Positions 41,538-41,822 of a stretch of 41,822 bases of DNA are shown here, piece after piece. The stretch lies in assembly GCA_017547585.1 (NCBI GenBank), contig JAFYPH010000008.1, positions 1-41,822 on the forward strand. Direction: 5' to 3'. The notes under the pieces were generated by a model. That model saw nothing but the letters and a program-made list of their open reading frames with translations, searched no databases and had not been told where the DNA came from. Position 1 is the stretch's first letter, and each line of letters starts with the position of its first letter. A program made the position numbers and the translations under genes. This DNA comes from Bacteroidaceae bacterium. Its GTDB lineage: Bacteria > Bacteroidota > Bacteroidia > Bacteroidales > Bacteroidaceae.

Positions 41538-41587
41538 CGTGCAAGCGAATACAATGCAAGCAAACTTGTATTATACTCGCTTGCACG
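41538..41587 (-). terminator. Long hairpin, probable terminator on the minus strand
   Basis: The 11-bp outer stem plus the ATACAA/TTGTAT inner helix (a 5-base bulge on one side) is followed on the minus strand by CTTTTTGATTCTTTT. It fits termination of the reading frame entering from the right edge. Confidence 0.55.
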
Positions 41588-41716
41588 AGCTTTACGACGA
41601 CGGAAACTTTAGTTTCCCAAAGGAGTGCCAAACTTGCGAGGTTCCGTAAGGCCGGGGGCGTTCGATGATTATATATTTCATACGCCCTCCGTCGCAGCCG
41701 TAAACGTCTGCTCCTC

Positions 41717-41746
41717 GTCCCTCTAATCTTAGAGGGACAGTTTTTT
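41717..41746 (+). terminator. Plus-strand intrinsic terminator
   Basis: GTCCCTCTAA (41717-41726) and its exact complement (41729-41738), then AGTTTTTT. The nearest plus-strand gene, DUF4435, stops 305 bases upstream, so it either ends that long 3' region or an unannotated plus-strand RNA. Confidence 0.75.
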
Positions 41747-41748
41747 AG

Positions 41749-41822
41749 TTACCGATGCCCAGCATTATAAACTGCAAAGGTTACTTTAAAGAAATACAGC
41801 ACTGTCAAAATCACAGGCAACG
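41749..41822 (-). CDS. 3' end of a minus-strand reading frame (partial)
   Basis: Stop TAA at 41751-41749. The frame is open from there to the window edge (23 codons, LPVILTVLYFFKVTFAVYNA then GHR), while the other two minus frames carry stops. Hydrophobic and too short to identify. It could be a real gene end or chance. Confidence 0.3.
   Translation of the reverse strand, partial: LPVILTVLYFFKVTFAVYNAGHR

Larger units (their letters stand above)
41413..41748. other. Non-coding, hairpin-rich intergenic region
   Basis: Holds no credible gene. Hairpins: TTCTTTT-ggcggc-AAAAGAA (41510-41529); an 11-bp outer stem CGTGCAAGCGA/TCGCTTGCACG (41538-41548 with 41577-41587) with an inner ATACAA/TTGTAT helix; GGAAACT-tt-AGTTTCC (41602-41617); and a terminator (41717-41738). 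The first resembles CTCTTTT-gactgcc-AAAAGAG at 6926-6946, so part of it may be a dispersed repeat. Confidence 0.6.

Noticed and set aside
41429-41668. 79-codon frame in the right-hand gap
   Set aside because: It runs through two hairpins, has no start context, and its translation (FFWRQKNQKACKR...) looks like translated intergenic repeat.

Overview
The window looks like a chromosomal piece of a gut-type Bacteroidales bacterium (Bacteroidetes). Evidence for this is the many promoter boxes of the form TAnnTTTG, often with TTTG about 19-20 bases upstream; the lack of Shine-Dalgarno sites before well-supported genes; and lineage-typical families (DUF4369 lipoprotein, DUF4254 next to a family 9 glycosyltransferase, DUF3109, GH92/GH97/GH140/GH27 enzymes, PdxB). 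I could not fix the genus from sequence alone. No tRNA, rRNA or CRISPR array was recognised.

Layout. 1-134: the end of an IS3-type insertion sequence, cut by the window edge, just downstream of pnp. 177-6896: housekeeping genes: pnp (-), a lipoprotein with a thioredoxin-like fold lacking its CxxC (+), a greA-HIT operon with a leader hairpin (+), and pyrC plus a stand-alone MetH-activation-domain gene (+). 6897-7529: non-coding, with a 77-78 bp tandem repeat in which each unit carries a promoter-like box, leading into plsC. 8337-14305 (-): lipid and coenzyme genes: a second acyltransferase with a BASS transporter, acpP-fabF-rnc, and pdxB. 14487-16113 (+): DUF4254 and GT9, closed by a very strong terminator.

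16401-29529 is a carbohydrate-use region: GH92 (+), GH97 (-), a minus-strand operon of a nucleoside-hydrolase-like protein and two adjacent GH140 paralogs, a divergent GntR/LacI-type regulator, a small ECF sigma/anti-sigma pair, and a multidomain GH27. There is no SusC/SusD pair. The GntR gene and the GH140 operon share an intergenic region with two identical, oppositely oriented copies of a 22-bp sequence, each directly after a -7 box. A weaker copy sits at the same place before GH97. This suggests one local regulon for exported glycosidases.

29697-38662: DUF3109-gpmI (-), a Nudix-TPR-outer-membrane-barrel operon (+), and a two-domain DUF1080 lipoprotein (+). 38866-41412 (+): a DivIC/FtsB-like protein, a small membrane protein, and a compact ATPase followed by a DUF4435 (TOPRIM-like) protein, a pairing that resembles PARIS/OLD-type defence modules. 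41413-41748 is non-coding but hairpin-rich, and the last 74 bases hold the 3' end of a minus-strand reading frame.
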